From the NCBI GenBank assembly GCA_965223815.1, contig OZ245019.1, positions 2,790,001-2,854,000 of the forward strand: DNA of 64,000 bases. Direction: 5' to 3'. The position numbers were made by a program, and so were the translations under genes. The stretch's first letter is position 1. Each line of letters opens with the position of its first letter. Below, piece after piece: positions 50,018 through 59,938 of this stretch. Origin of the DNA: HKST-UBA178 sp965223815 (GTDB lineage: Bacteria; Pseudomonadota; Gammaproteobacteria; Chromatiales; Chromatiaceae). The notes below the pieces were generated by a model, which saw only the letters and a program-made list of their open reading frames with translations, was not told the DNA's origin and ran no database searches.

Positions 50018-50944
50018 CTAGTCACTCAGCCAGTTCCTGGGTGGTAAGAAACGCTGGTATAAATCGCTCTCTTCCGATCCCGTTTCCGGATGCCAGTTAT
50101 AACGCCATTTCACCGATGGGGGCATCGACATGAGTATGGATTCCGTTCTGCCTCCGGATTGCAAGCCAAACAGGGTCCCCCGATCATAGACCAAGTTGAA
50201 TTCTACATATCTACCCCGTCTATACAGCTGAAATTCGCGTTGGCGCTCCCCATAAAGCATGTCTCTCCGGCGCTCTACAAGTGGTAAGTAAGCGGGAAGG
50301 AAATGATCGCCAACGCTTTTCATGAAACCAAAGCACTTGTCAAATCCCCAGGCATTTAGATCATCGAAAAACAGCCCCCCTATACCTCTTGGCTCGTTTC
50401 GATGTTTGAGGTAAAAGTAGTCATCACACCACTTTTTGAACCGCTCGTATACTCCATCGCCGAACGGAAGACAGGCGTTCCGCGCCATTTGATGCCAATG
50501 ACGGCAGTCCGCTTCATTGCCATAGTATGGAGTTAAGTCGAATCCTCCGCCGAACCACCAGACGGCATTGTCCTCTGGTTTTTCTGCGACGAAGAAGCGT
50601 ACATTGGCATGGGTCGTAGGTACGTAGGGATTGCGCGGATGAATCACTAGAGAGAGGCCCATGGCCTCGAAGGCCCTACCGCCCAACTCCGGTCGATGAG
50701 CTGTTGCAGAGGCCGGTAACCGGGTACCCGAGACATGGGAAAGATTGACGCCTGCCTGCTCGAAAACCGCGCCGTCGACAAGCACCCGACTACACCCTCC
50801 ACCTCCAAGCCCCTCGTCCTTTGTACGTTGCCAGGCATCCTCCGCAAAAGACGCTACTCCATCCGCGCCTTCCAGCGCCGCGCAAATCTCATCCTGCAAT
50901 GCGGAGAGATAGGCCTTAACCGATTCTTTATCCCGGGCTTCCAC
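50018..50944 (-). CDS. hemF: Oxygen-dependent coproporphyrinogen III oxidase
   Basis: A 308-residue HemF converting coproporphyrinogen III to protoporphyrinogen IX with O2. Conserved segments include GVNLSHVSG, WWFGGGFDLTPYYG, HRNEPRGIGGLFFDDL and GRYVEFNLVYDRGTLFGLQSGGRTESILMSMPP. The start is taken as GTG at 50944, which has AGGAGG five bases upstream; the GTG two codons earlier overlaps that site. Length and motifs are complete. Confidence 0.96.
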   Translation of the reverse strand: MEARDKESVKAYLSALQDEICAALEGADGVASFAEDAWQRTKDEGLGGGGCSRVLVDGAVFEQAGVNLSHVSGTRLPASATAHRPELGGRAFEAMGLSLVIHPRNPYVPTTHANVRFFVAEKPEDNAVWWFGGGFDLTPYYGNEADCRHWHQMARNACLPFGDGVYERFKKWCDDYFYLKHRNEPRGIGGLFFDDLNAWGFDKCFGFMKSVGDHFLPAYLPLVERRRDMLYGERQREFQLYRRGRYVEFNLVYDRGTLFGLQSGGRTESILMSMPPSVKWRYNWHPETGSEESDLYQRFLPPRNWLSD

Positions 50945-50970
50945 CCTCACCTCCTGATATGATTTCCGGT

Positions 50971-51585
50971 CTACATGCCGTTGGGATAATCCGCTGTTTT
51001 GGTCACACCGTTGGCTCTTACTTGGGCCAAAGCCAGAGCGTACTCCCGGAGGATCCCCAAGGCCCAGGAAATCCGGGCCCGGTAATAGCTGTCACTCTTT
51101 TCGTCATTCTCTTTTGGATTAGCGTTCAGTACCTTTTCAACCCGGCGAATGATGAGATGCTCCGGCAGATAGCATATGCGGTTGTTCTTGTAGCTACTCA
51201 TACGCAGTTCAGCAACCGGATAGGCACCTCCATCCGCTGCGGAAACAGTCACAATCAAGGCGGGCTTGTGACCGACCTCGCGGGGGCTGCAGAGTAGAAA
51301 GAAATTTTTCAATCCCGAGGGTACCTGGCCGTGCCATTCCGGTGAGACGACAACAAAGCCATCGCTCTCGATAAGCCGTTCCCTGAGTGGACCCAACAAC
51401 GCTTTCCAATCAGGGCTGCCTTCCCATACACCCTGATCCCAGAGAGGAATAGGATTCCCGGCCAAACTGAGAATCTCGACCTCATCGTCCTCATTGATCT
51501 GAAGCCATGAGGACTTGAGGTGCTCGGCGACTTTCATGCTTTGAGATGGATCGCGGTGGCTACCGCTGATGATTGTTATTTTCAT
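50971..51585 (-). CDS. NADPH-dependent FMN reductase family protein
   Basis: A 204-residue flavodoxin-like protein with the FMN phosphate loop GSHRDPSQSMKVAEHL and the signature VVVSPEWHGQVPSGLKNFF. It starts at ATG 51585. It lies 26 bases upstream of hemF on the same strand, so the two may be transcribed together. The physiological partner is unknown. Confidence 0.85.
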   Translation of the reverse strand: MKITIISGSHRDPSQSMKVAEHLKSSWLQINEDDEVEILSLAGNPIPLWDQGVWEGSPDWKALLGPLRERLIESDGFVVVSPEWHGQVPSGLKNFFLLCSPREVGHKPALIVTVSAADGGAYPVAELRMSSYKNNRICYLPEHLIIRRVEKVLNANPKENDEKSDSYYRARISWALGILREYALALAQVRANGVTKTADYPNGM

Positions 51586-51659
51586 ATTGTTCCCCAATTA
51601 GTCCCTGGCTGCCCATTGTGTGCCATAAAGTTACCCCAATTTCCGGCCAGATGGCGAGT

Positions 51660-52502
51660 CTAGGAATCGCAGTCCGAATCGATGGCCAGCACCTGCACCA
51701 GCAAAAAGCCCTCTCTTCCCAACTCATCGATGACGGTGAAATGATTGCGGTCTGCGAGAGTAATCGACTTGGTTGGCAAGCCAAGGTCATGCCGATATTG
51801 GTGGAAACGCTTCATCTGCTCCTGAAACGCAGGGCGCTCCTCCCCGCCCGTAATCAATAGCATGGGTGCGCTGGTGGCCGGCCTCTGATGAATGGGGCTC
51901 TGGGATCTTGCTGTTGGTTCGTCCAGATGCAGTTTTTCGTTAATGCTTGTATACCTGAGAGGCTCAAGATCATAGATTCCGCTGATAGATACCCCACTGC
52001 TTACCAACACATCGGAAACTAGGGGATCCCATTTTGGCCAATTGGTGGACAACAGCATGGATACCAGCTGCCCGCCAGCGGAATGGCCCGACAACTGAAT
52101 GGCACTCCAACCTCTTTGAACACGGAATGCACTGCGCCAGAGATAGCTGCAGGCCGATCGAACGGAATCGAGAATTCCAGGAACGGTAGATTCCGGACAC
52201 AGGGGGTAGTTGACTATCGCCACATCCATGCCGGATGCGGTCAATTCCCGGGCAAGAAAACTGAAATAAGACTTGTCCATCGCCTGCCAGTATCCCCCGT
52301 GGAGAAAAACATGCAGGCGCCCGCCGCCCGATAAAAAAAGATCGAGACGCTCTCGGGGATGCTCACCGTAAGCCAAATCGAGTAGGCACTCGCTATGACG
52401 TCGAAACAGACGACTCTCTTCTCGCCAGCGGTCGAAAATCTCGGCATGCCCTGGCACAGCGGCCCTGGCATTGTATTGGTGCTCAAGCGTCCGATCTATC
52501 AT
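51660..52502 (-). CDS. Alpha/beta hydrolase, arylformamidase-like
   Basis: A 280-residue hydrolase with the oxyanion-hole motif HGGYW and nucleophile elbow GHSAGG, plus a C-terminal His in ADRNHFTV. The HGGYW motif and size suit the kynurenine formamidase-like subgroup of the BD-FAE/esterase family. Tryptophan degradation genes are absent nearby, so the substrate is uncertain. Confidence 0.82.
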   Translation of the reverse strand: MIDRTLEHQYNARAAVPGHAEIFDRWREESRLFRRHSECLLDLAYGEHPRERLDLFLSGGGRLHVFLHGGYWQAMDKSYFSFLARELTASGMDVAIVNYPLCPESTVPGILDSVRSACSYLWRSAFRVQRGWSAIQLSGHSAGGQLVSMLLSTNWPKWDPLVSDVLVSSGVSISGIYDLEPLRYTSINEKLHLDEPTARSQSPIHQRPATSAPMLLITGGEERPAFQEQMKRFHQYRHDLGLPTKSITLADRNHFTVIDELGREGFLLVQVLAIDSDCDS

Positions 52503-52529
52503 ATCGGTGCAGAACGGAAGCTTACCGAC

Positions 52530-53060
52530 TCAGGCCTCCCCTCTGGCGGGATAGTCATTCTTAAGAATGAAGTCGAGACCTGCGAGCATCTCTTTGAAAT
52601 TGGGTCTGGCAAACGGCATGGTCTGTAACGCGCACCAGTAGAGCGTGCGATCAGGCCGCATCAGGAAAACGCCTGGTTCGCTGAATAGATCAGGTTCCAT
52701 GATCCCTAGCGAGGTTTTCCCCCTACTGCTCGATATGTACAACCCCCAAGCTCTAGCCACTTCTAAATCCAGCCCGTAACCCAAGTCCAGATTCTCGAGC
52801 TTCCAATTGAGCTTGGTTTCCCGCGCCCGCTCCTCTGTGTCGCTACTGAGGGCGATAACTTCTATTCCCCGCTGTCCGAATTCATCCACCAACCTGTCGA
52901 GTTCACCAATATATCCTCTGCATACCGGGCAATGGTAGCCCCGGTAGAAAACAGCCATAGAGAAGTTTTCGGGTGTTGCATCCTCAAGGCTCCAACGAGC
53001 TCCCGAGAGTGTTGGGACGGCGAGTGGAGGTACCGGTTTTCTCGGCATTAGTCTGCTCAT
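52530..53060 (-). CDS. Peroxiredoxin-like AhpC/TSA family protein
   Basis: A 176-residue thioredoxin-fold protein with the active site YRGYHCPVCRGY; the CPVC pair recalls thioredoxin-like members rather than typical peroxiredoxins with a T-x-x-C site. Its role is probably thiol-based peroxide or disulfide handling. It is 27 bases upstream of the hydrolase gene and on the same strand. Confidence 0.83.
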   Translation of the reverse strand: MSRLMPRKPVPPLAVPTLSGARWSLEDATPENFSMAVFYRGYHCPVCRGYIGELDRLVDEFGQRGIEVIALSSDTEERARETKLNWKLENLDLGYGLDLEVARAWGLYISSSRGKTSLGIMEPDLFSEPGVFLMRPDRTLYWCALQTMPFARPNFKEMLAGLDFILKNDYPARGEA

Positions 53061-53147
53061 AAACTGTCCTCATCAATTACTTGGCAGTGAACCCAAGCGC
53101 AACATGCGTTAATCGAATCACCACTGACAAACTGGTGAAGGCCGCAG

Positions 53148-54023
53148 CTAGCAACCAAACCGCTCTTTTATCCAGGCTTCGAACTCCTTGCCCAGCGCTG
53201 GATGCTCCAAGGCGTAATCCACTGTTGCCATAAGGTAGCCCAACTTGCTCCCGCAATCGTATCTCGTACCCTCGAAGTTATAGGCCTTGACCGATTCACG
53301 CTCCAGCAGCGTGGCAATACCATCGGTCAGCTGTATCTCCCCACCGGCCCCGCGTTGAGTCTCGCTGAGAATGGAAAAAATTTGTGGTGTCAATATATAG
53401 CGCCCTACCACACCCCGGTTGGAAGGCGCCTCGGCAGGCTTCGGCTTTTCCACGATCCCTTGTACACCGACCAATTGCCCCTCCTCGCTGCTGTCTACGA
53501 TCCCGTAGCTTCCGGTGGCCTCCGGTGGAACAGCCTCGGTAGCCAGAATTGAACAGCTGTTCTCGGAGAAAACTTCGACCATCTGCTTGAGACAACCCCG
53601 CTTGCCGTCTTCGATCAAATCATCCGCTAGAACAACGGCAAAGGGCTCATCCCCTACTACGGGCGCGGCGCAGAGCACTGCGTGCCCCAAACCCAGGGGC
53701 AGGTTTTGTCTAATGAACACACAGGAGACCCCGGGAGGGGTTATGTTCTGAACCATCTCCAGCAAATCGGTTTTGCTGCGGGACTCAAGCTCCATTTCAA
53801 GTTCGTAAGCGGTATCGAAATGATTACTTATCGAGGTCTTATTGCGACCCGTTATAAACACCATCACCTCGATGCCTGCGGCTACCGCCTCTTCAACACC
53901 GTATTGGATCAACGGCTTGTCCACGACCGGTAGCATCTCCTTGGGACTAGCCTTGGTAGCAGGAAGAAATCTTGTCCCCAGGCCGGCGACAGGAAACACA
54001 GCTTTTTTTACGCGCTTGGTCAT
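53148..54023 (-). CDS. galU: UTP-glucose-1-phosphate uridylyltransferase
   Basis: A 291-residue GalU with nucleotide-binding AVFPVAGLGTRFLPATKASPKEMLPVVDKP, DDLIE, and the C-terminal KAYNFEGTRYDCGSKLGYL. It makes UDP-glucose, the substrate for GalE (14076-15098) and surface polysaccharides. The ATG at 54023 follows the malQ stop by 29 bases, joining it to the glycogen locus. Confidence 0.95.
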   Translation of the reverse strand: MTKRVKKAVFPVAGLGTRFLPATKASPKEMLPVVDKPLIQYGVEEAVAAGIEVMVFITGRNKTSISNHFDTAYELEMELESRSKTDLLEMVQNITPPGVSCVFIRQNLPLGLGHAVLCAAPVVGDEPFAVVLADDLIEDGKRGCLKQMVEVFSENSCSILATEAVPPEATGSYGIVDSSEEGQLVGVQGIVEKPKPAEAPSNRGVVGRYILTPQIFSILSETQRGAGGEIQLTDGIATLLERESVKAYNFEGTRYDCGSKLGYLMATVDYALEHPALGKEFEAWIKERFGC

Positions 54024-54052
54024 TATTCCTCCGGTATTGTCAGTAAATAAAT

Positions 54053-55540
54053 TCAGCAAAGGCGGCCGTAGATCTCCAGCCTTCGGCGCACTCGATGCGC
54101 CAGACCTTCGTCCACTTGGCTCCAATCGAACCTCCAGTTCCAGTTGCCTTCGGTAGTGCCCGGTAGGTTCATGCGGTGGGAACCATCAAGGCCGAGTATG
54201 TCCTGCATGGGAAGTACAGCCAGCAGGGCGCGGGAGGCCAACGCGGCCCGGATAACGGGCCAGGGCATCGCCTCCTTGGAGCGCCCGAGATATTCGTCGA
54301 CATACTGCCGGCTGTCATCGTCCAGGCTCAGATACCACCCCAGGGTAGTGTCGTTGTCGTGGGTACCCGTGTAAACCACGGAGTTGGTTTCGTGATTAAA
54401 GGGAAGATACGGATTGTCCGCGCCACCGGTAAAGGCAAATTGAAGAATTTTCATACCCGGAAGGCCATAGGCGCGCCGCATGATATCAACCTCCGGGGTG
54501 ATGATGCCCAGGTCTTCAGCGACTAGGGGCAGGCCATGGTAAACCTCATGCAGCCTGTCGAACAGCAGGTCACCCGGTGCCTTAACCCAGCGTCCGTGGA
54601 TGGCATACTCGTTTTCCGCGGGAATCTCCCAGTAAGCCTCGAATCCCCTGAAATGGTCAATCCTGATTAAGTCAAAAAGCCGCAGTTGAGTTTCCATCCG
54701 TTGAATCCAGAATGAAAACCCATCTTCCACCATTCGGTCCCATCGATAGAGCGGGTTTCCCCATCGCTGGCCAGTCTCCGAGAAGTAGTCGGGAGGAACG
54801 CCCGCCACCACCTCGGGAAACCCCTGAGCATCTAGAGTAAACATCTCCCTATTGGCCCAGACCTCGGCACTGTCATGTGCAACGAATATGGGCATATCAC
54901 CAAACAGGCGAACGCCCTGCTCATTGGCATACTGCCGCAACGAGGACCACTGCCTGAAAAACTGGCACTGCTCAAACCTGATATAGTCGAGTTCCCTGGC
55001 CAATCGGCGACGCGCTTCTGCCAGTGCTTCAGGTTGCCTGTCCCTGAGTGCTTCAGGCCATTCCCACCATGAGCGATTACCCTGTTCTTCGCGCAATGCC
55101 CTAAACAACATGTACTCTTCCAGCCAGCCCCTCGCTTCCCTTGTAAATGCCTCGATCTCCGCATCCAGGAATCCATCTCCCTGTTCTGCATATACCCGCC
55201 ATGCCGCTCGCAGCAGGCGTTCCTTCTCACGGTCGGATATGGTTGTGCGGAACCCCAGTTCCTGGGGTAGCAATCCCTCATCGGTCAACCGCTCCAGGCT
55301 GATAAACCGGGGATTACCCGCGTGCATAGAGATCGACTGGTAGGGAGACCCATCGCCATGGGTGGGGCCCACTGGCAACATTTGCCATACGCTGAGACCA
55401 GCCTGGGAGAGAAAATCGACGAGACGGTATGCCGCGGGTCCGAGATCACCAGTCGCGGAACTCCCCGGAAGAGAGCTTATATGCAGCAACAGCCCGGCCC
55501 GACGTCGATCCAGACTCTCCCCATACTGCTTGCTGTTCAT
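54053..55540 (-). CDS. malQ: 4-alpha-glucanotransferase
   Basis: A 495-residue amylomaltase (GH77). Catalytic segments are the nucleophile region LIRIDHFRGFEAYWEIPA, the acid VAEDLGIITPEV and the third acid in YTGTHDNDTTLGWY. It disproportionates alpha-1,4-glucans. It follows the GH57 gene by 60 bases and precedes galU, forming a minus-strand operon. Confidence 0.95.
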   Translation of the reverse strand: MNSKQYGESLDRRRAGLLLHISSLPGSSATGDLGPAAYRLVDFLSQAGLSVWQMLPVGPTHGDGSPYQSISMHAGNPRFISLERLTDEGLLPQELGFRTTISDREKERLLRAAWRVYAEQGDGFLDAEIEAFTREARGWLEEYMLFRALREEQGNRSWWEWPEALRDRQPEALAEARRRLARELDYIRFEQCQFFRQWSSLRQYANEQGVRLFGDMPIFVAHDSAEVWANREMFTLDAQGFPEVVAGVPPDYFSETGQRWGNPLYRWDRMVEDGFSFWIQRMETQLRLFDLIRIDHFRGFEAYWEIPAENEYAIHGRWVKAPGDLLFDRLHEVYHGLPLVAEDLGIITPEVDIMRRAYGLPGMKILQFAFTGGADNPYLPFNHETNSVVYTGTHDNDTTLGWYLSLDDDSRQYVDEYLGRSKEAMPWPVIRAALASRALLAVLPMQDILGLDGSHRMNLPGTTEGNWNWRFDWSQVDEGLAHRVRRRLEIYGRLC

Positions 55541-55600
55541 GTCCTGAATTACTCCGGAACCTGCTGGCTACATCGACGGTTGCCCAAGGGAGTGGCCACC

Positions 55601-57301
55601 TCAGGCATTCTGTCTCATCACGCCCCCGTGCCTGGGATCACCGCTGCCTTGAGCGAAGACCTTTGAAAGGTATTCAGGTGGCTCCTCACCCAGCAGTCGA
55701 TAAAGGTGGGTCAACTGCAGCCGGTACAACCTTTCGAAGTCACTGACGGTATCCCCTGGATTGTAGTCACCAAACCACCAGAACCAGTCGGAGCCTTCAC
55801 AGTGGGCCAACTGCAGGGTAGCCAATTGTTGCTGTTGCTCATCCAGCCGGTCCGTTTGCATCACTCTGTCATAACAGTTTTTGGCTTCAGCGAGCATCTC
55901 CCAGGCCCGATTTTTATCGGGATCGCCGATCCAGGTGGAGAATGTTCCGTACACCCAGCTCCCGGCAACCAATTCCGTCAGCTCGGAGGGACGATCCACC
56001 TGCTCCAAACATTCCGAAAACGTGGTCAAGTGCAATCTGGGGTGCTCAGCCAACCTTTGGTAGAGCGCGCTGAGGAAAAACCAGCCGTTTTGCGGATAAT
56101 ATTCCCAGGCATTTTCCCCATCCATGATGATGGAGACGACACTGTTCGCATTACCCTCATTGGCATCGGCTATGGACTCAAGATGCTGTATGAAATTGGC
56201 GACCGCATCATCGGCGTGCCAACTCGCGTAGGTAAAGCCGATCAGATCGGAGAGACCGTCATCACGGAAAAAATTGCACAGCTTCCCTTCCCCCAGCTGA
56301 TAGGGTCTGTATAGCCACTGCTCAGGCAGTTCATCACTACCGCCAAAGGCGCTCAGGCTATTGTGCAACACCTGCTGCCCACTGGCTGCCCAGGAAAACC
56401 CCTCCTCTTCCAAAAGCCTTAAGGTCTCACTACTGATGCCTCCCTCAGAAGGCCAGCATCCTTTCGGCAGCCGTCCAAAGTGGCGCTCGAACACCTCGAT
56501 TCCCTTGCGTATGTGCCACCTTGCCCTGGGCTCTCCCCCCGGGTAATTTGCCACCGCTGGGAGGGTGATATCAGGCATCGCTTCACGTCCGGAATGCATC
56601 TCCAGCAACAGGGGCACTATGGGATGAGCGTAGGGAGTAACAGAGAGTTCAACCCGTCCTTGATCCGCCAATCGACGGTAACGGCGAATGATACCGGAAA
56701 CCAGATCACCGATAACCTCGATCAATCGCCGGCGATCATCGGCGTTAAACCCTCTCCCCTTCCGTTCAAGAGACCTCACCCTGATATCGTTCTTGCGGGC
56801 AAACTCACCTATCCAGGCGAGGTGATACCAAACCAGCAAATCGATGAGGAACTGGTCATTTAGATACATCGATGACGCATTGTCTTCATCCAGTACGCCG
56901 GCGATATCAACCAGATGGCGGAAAATCGGGTACCGGTTAATCAGGCGGGCTTCATTGGCTCGCAGGCTGCTGCGAATAATGGCCTGCCGTGACTTTTGAT
57001 CTGCGGGGAGTCCGGGGCCTGCCAAAGCCAGCAGCAGAGGATCACGGATCATCAACCCGCGACTCAGCCAGGCCTCGATTTGCATGGAGTAGTCTTCCAA
57101 CTGTTCCAGCAAGATCGGTGCAAAGTTGACCACCGCCCTGGCATCCGGGTTGTCTTCGAGGTGGGCTGCCATGTCCGAATAATCCTTCATGGCATGCAGA
57201 TAAACCCATGGCAGCTGAAACTCTCCACCGTCAGGCCCGCGATAGTCAGGTTGGTGCATATGCCAGCACAGCACGACCTTCAATTTGCCGTTATCTGACA
57301 T
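55601..57301 (-). CDS. GH57-family alpha-glucan-acting enzyme
   Basis: A 566-residue glycoside hydrolase family 57 protein. The N-terminus has the family start VVLCWHMHQPDYRGPDGGEFQLPWVYLHAMKDY, with CWPSEGGISSETLRLL and SIIMDGENAWEYYPQNGWFF corresponding to catalytic regions. Family members include alpha-amylases, 4-alpha-glucanotransferases and branching enzymes; the exact activity cannot be set from sequence alone. The locus context favours glycogen metabolism. Start at ATG 57301. Confidence 0.88.
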   Translation of the reverse strand: MSDNGKLKVVLCWHMHQPDYRGPDGGEFQLPWVYLHAMKDYSDMAAHLEDNPDARAVVNFAPILLEQLEDYSMQIEAWLSRGLMIRDPLLLALAGPGLPADQKSRQAIIRSSLRANEARLINRYPIFRHLVDIAGVLDEDNASSMYLNDQFLIDLLVWYHLAWIGEFARKNDIRVRSLERKGRGFNADDRRRLIEVIGDLVSGIIRRYRRLADQGRVELSVTPYAHPIVPLLLEMHSGREAMPDITLPAVANYPGGEPRARWHIRKGIEVFERHFGRLPKGCWPSEGGISSETLRLLEEEGFSWAASGQQVLHNSLSAFGGSDELPEQWLYRPYQLGEGKLCNFFRDDGLSDLIGFTYASWHADDAVANFIQHLESIADANEGNANSVVSIIMDGENAWEYYPQNGWFFLSALYQRLAEHPRLHLTTFSECLEQVDRPSELTELVAGSWVYGTFSTWIGDPDKNRAWEMLAEAKNCYDRVMQTDRLDEQQQQLATLQLAHCEGSDWFWWFGDYNPGDTVSDFERLYRLQLTHLYRLLGEEPPEYLSKVFAQGSGDPRHGGVMRQNA

Positions 57302-57677
57302 CAGTGGAGGTCCAGTTTTGATATAACCGCGCTCATCAACACCTCTTCAAAAAAGTCAATTACAGCCTTATTTGTTTTACAATTGGGCAATATTGCTCTC
57401 AGGCCAACATAGATAACTCTGCTGGTCGACGTACCAACTTGCAGAGAGTCTCGCCGCTGAGCGGCCCCTCTCCAGTCCCCGAAATCCGTACCACTCTCTT
57501 GCAGGCACTCAGGAAGCCTGTACTTTACCTGCTACTGTCTCGGAATTGCCACCGCTTACGGCCTAGTTTCCGACAATTGCGAATCCGGGTATATGCTAAC
57601 ATAGTGCCTTGGCAAACAGTCCATCGTCATTGGGCATCTCCTTACACGCATCGCAGTCAAGATCAGTCAGCCAAATC
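57302..57677. promoter_or_regulatory. Divergent promoter region between GH57 and glgB
   Basis: This 376-base gap separates the minus-strand GH57-malQ-galU operon from plus-strand glgB, so it must hold both promoters. AT-rich patches near 57340-57390 and 57590-57605 are candidates. I cannot place either promoter with confidence. Confidence 0.4.
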
Positions 57678-59861
57678 ATGGAAAATCAAAAGATTTCAGA
57701 ACACTTGGTTCGAATACTCGAGTCACGCCATCACGACCCCTTTGAGGTGCTTGGCCGCCAGGTAGAGGGGGATACTGCCCTTGTTCGTGTGTTTCTACCG
57801 TCAGCCCGGTCGGCGAGGATCGCCGAGTTTGATCTGCCGATGAAACGTATCGAGGGTACCGATTTCTTTGAGTGGACCGGGAAGGCAACTGAGGTCGGTG
57901 AGCGATATCAGATCGCATGGATCGACGAAAACGGCCACGAGATCGTTAGCTACGACCCATATTGCTTCCCCCCCCAAATAGAGGAGTTCGATCTCCACCT
58001 ATTCAACGAGGGCAAACACTGGCATGCCTATAAAATGCTGGGGGCCCATGAACATGAGGTCGATGGGGTAGTTGGGGTCCTTTTTTCTGTATGGGCGCCC
58101 AACGCCGACCGAGTCAGCATCATTGGTAACTTCAATCTCTGGGATGGCCGTGTTAACCCCATGCGCAGTCGAGGCGGCGCGGGAGTTTGGGAGTTGTTCA
58201 TGCCTGGCATGTCGCCGGGCAGTTGTTACCGCTTCGAACTAAGATCCAAGCACGGTGAAATTCTAGTCAAGAACGACCCCTATGCTCATCTCTTCCAAAA
58301 ACGTCCGGAAAACGCCTGTATTGTTGCCCCAACCAGCGACTACTCCTGGTGTGATCAGCAGTGGATGGAAGCGCGTCAATATCGGGATTGGCAAAAATCT
58401 CCATTTTCCGTTTATGAAGTGCATCTCGGTTCTTGGAGGCGAGGAGACGATGGTGGATTTCTGAATTACCGGGAATTAGCCCACCAGCTTGCAGCCCATG
58501 TGAAGGAGCTGGGTTTCACTCATATCGAGCTACTACCCGTTACCGAACATCCGCTGGATGCCTCCTGGGGATACCAGACCACCGGTTATTTTGCCCCCAC
58601 CAGCCGCTTTGGACAGCCAGATGAATTTAGATATTTCGTTGACCATATGCATCAACAGGGGATCGGCTTGATATTGGACTGGGTACCCGCCCACTTTCCC
58701 AGAGACGCCCACGCCCTGGCTCGTTTCGACGGCAGCGCCCTCTATGAACACGAAGACCCGCGCAAAGGCGAGCATAGAGATTGGGGAACTCTCATCTTCA
58801 ACTATGGTCGGGCAGAAGTTTCCAACTTCCTGTTGACCAGCGCCATTTATTGGCTGGAGGAGTTTCATCTCGATGGATTGAGGGTGGATGCCGTTGCCTC
58901 TATGCTCTATCTGGACTATTCGCGGGAAGCTGGCGATTGGGTACCCAATAAATACGGAGGCAGGGAAAATCTGGAGGCAGTTGAATTCTTGCGACACCTG
59001 AACAGTGTTACCCACGAGCAATTTCCGGGAACCCTGATTGTCGCCGAGGAGTCTACGGCGTGGCCGCAGGTATCCAGGCCAACTTGGCTCGGCGGTCTCG
59101 GATTCAGTATGAAATGGAACATGGGTTGGATGCATGACTCACTTTCATACTTTTCAAAGGATCCGGTGTTTCGTCACTATCACCACGACCTGCTCACCTT
59201 TGGCCTGCTCTACTGCTTTACCGAAAACTTCGTGCTTCCCTTCTCCCACGACGAAGTGGTGCATGGCAAGGGCTCGATGCTGGACAAAATGTCGGGAGAT
59301 TCCTGGCAGCGTTTCGCATCCTTGCGCCTACTCTATGGCTACATGTTTACCTACCCTGGAAAGAAATTGTTGTTTATGGGTAACGAGTTTGCACAAGGCA
59401 AGGAGTGGAGCGAAAACGACCAGCTTGAGTGGCATCTCCTGGAATACCCCCAACATCAGGGAATGCGTGCACTGGTAAGCGAGCTGAATCATCTCTATCG
59501 TGAGCTGGTACCTCTGCACGAGCTCGATTTCGAAAGCGGCGGCTTCGAATGGATCGACTGTCACGATGCCAGTCAGTCTGTGCTGAGCTTCCTGCGCTGG
59601 GCTCAGGACGGCAGTTTTGTGGTTGTGGTGCTTAATTTCACTCCGGTACCCAGGGAAAACTATCGCATCGGAGTTCCCGTCGCGGCAGTATTTGGGGAAA
59701 TATTCAATTCTGATTCCCAATTTTATGGTGGCAGCAACATGGGAAATCAGGGGCACGTCTTCAGCGACCCCCAGGATTGGATGGGGCAACCCCACTCCAT
59801 CGAGCTGACCTTGCCCCCGCTGGGAATTTTGATACTGCAGCCGCAGTTCGAGTCAGAGTAA
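57678..59861 (+). CDS. glgB: 1,4-alpha-glucan branching enzyme
   Basis: A 727-residue GlgB of usual length, with an N-terminal CBM48 region and a GH13 domain. The catalytic parts are DGLRVDAVASMLYLDYSR (nucleophile Asp), VAEESTAWP (acid Glu), and FSHDEVVHGKGSM. It makes alpha-1,6 branches in glycogen. The start MENQKISEH at 57678 is preferred; a TTG at 57609 would add an unlike 23 residues. Confidence 0.95.
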   Translation: MENQKISEHLVRILESRHHDPFEVLGRQVEGDTALVRVFLPSARSARIAEFDLPMKRIEGTDFFEWTGKATEVGERYQIAWIDENGHEIVSYDPYCFPPQIEEFDLHLFNEGKHWHAYKMLGAHEHEVDGVVGVLFSVWAPNADRVSIIGNFNLWDGRVNPMRSRGGAGVWELFMPGMSPGSCYRFELRSKHGEILVKNDPYAHLFQKRPENACIVAPTSDYSWCDQQWMEARQYRDWQKSPFSVYEVHLGSWRRGDDGGFLNYRELAHQLAAHVKELGFTHIELLPVTEHPLDASWGYQTTGYFAPTSRFGQPDEFRYFVDHMHQQGIGLILDWVPAHFPRDAHALARFDGSALYEHEDPRKGEHRDWGTLIFNYGRAEVSNFLLTSAIYWLEEFHLDGLRVDAVASMLYLDYSREAGDWVPNKYGGRENLEAVEFLRHLNSVTHEQFPGTLIVAEESTAWPQVSRPTWLGGLGFSMKWNMGWMHDSLSYFSKDPVFRHYHHDLLTFGLLYCFTENFVLPFSHDEVVHGKGSMLDKMSGDSWQRFASLRLLYGYMFTYPGKKLLFMGNEFAQGKEWSENDQLEWHLLEYPQHQGMRALVSELNHLYRELVPLHELDFESGGFEWIDCHDASQSVLSFLRWAQDGSFVVVVLNFTPVPRENYRIGVPVAAVFGEIFNSDSQFYGGSNMGNQGHVFSDPQDWMGQPHSIELTLPPLGILILQPQFESE

Positions 59862-59938
59862 TCGCAGACCCAGACATACGCACCAGCTTTAACGACCTTA
59901 GGGCCTGGGGACTGGAGGGAACAGGTGTTTTATCTCCG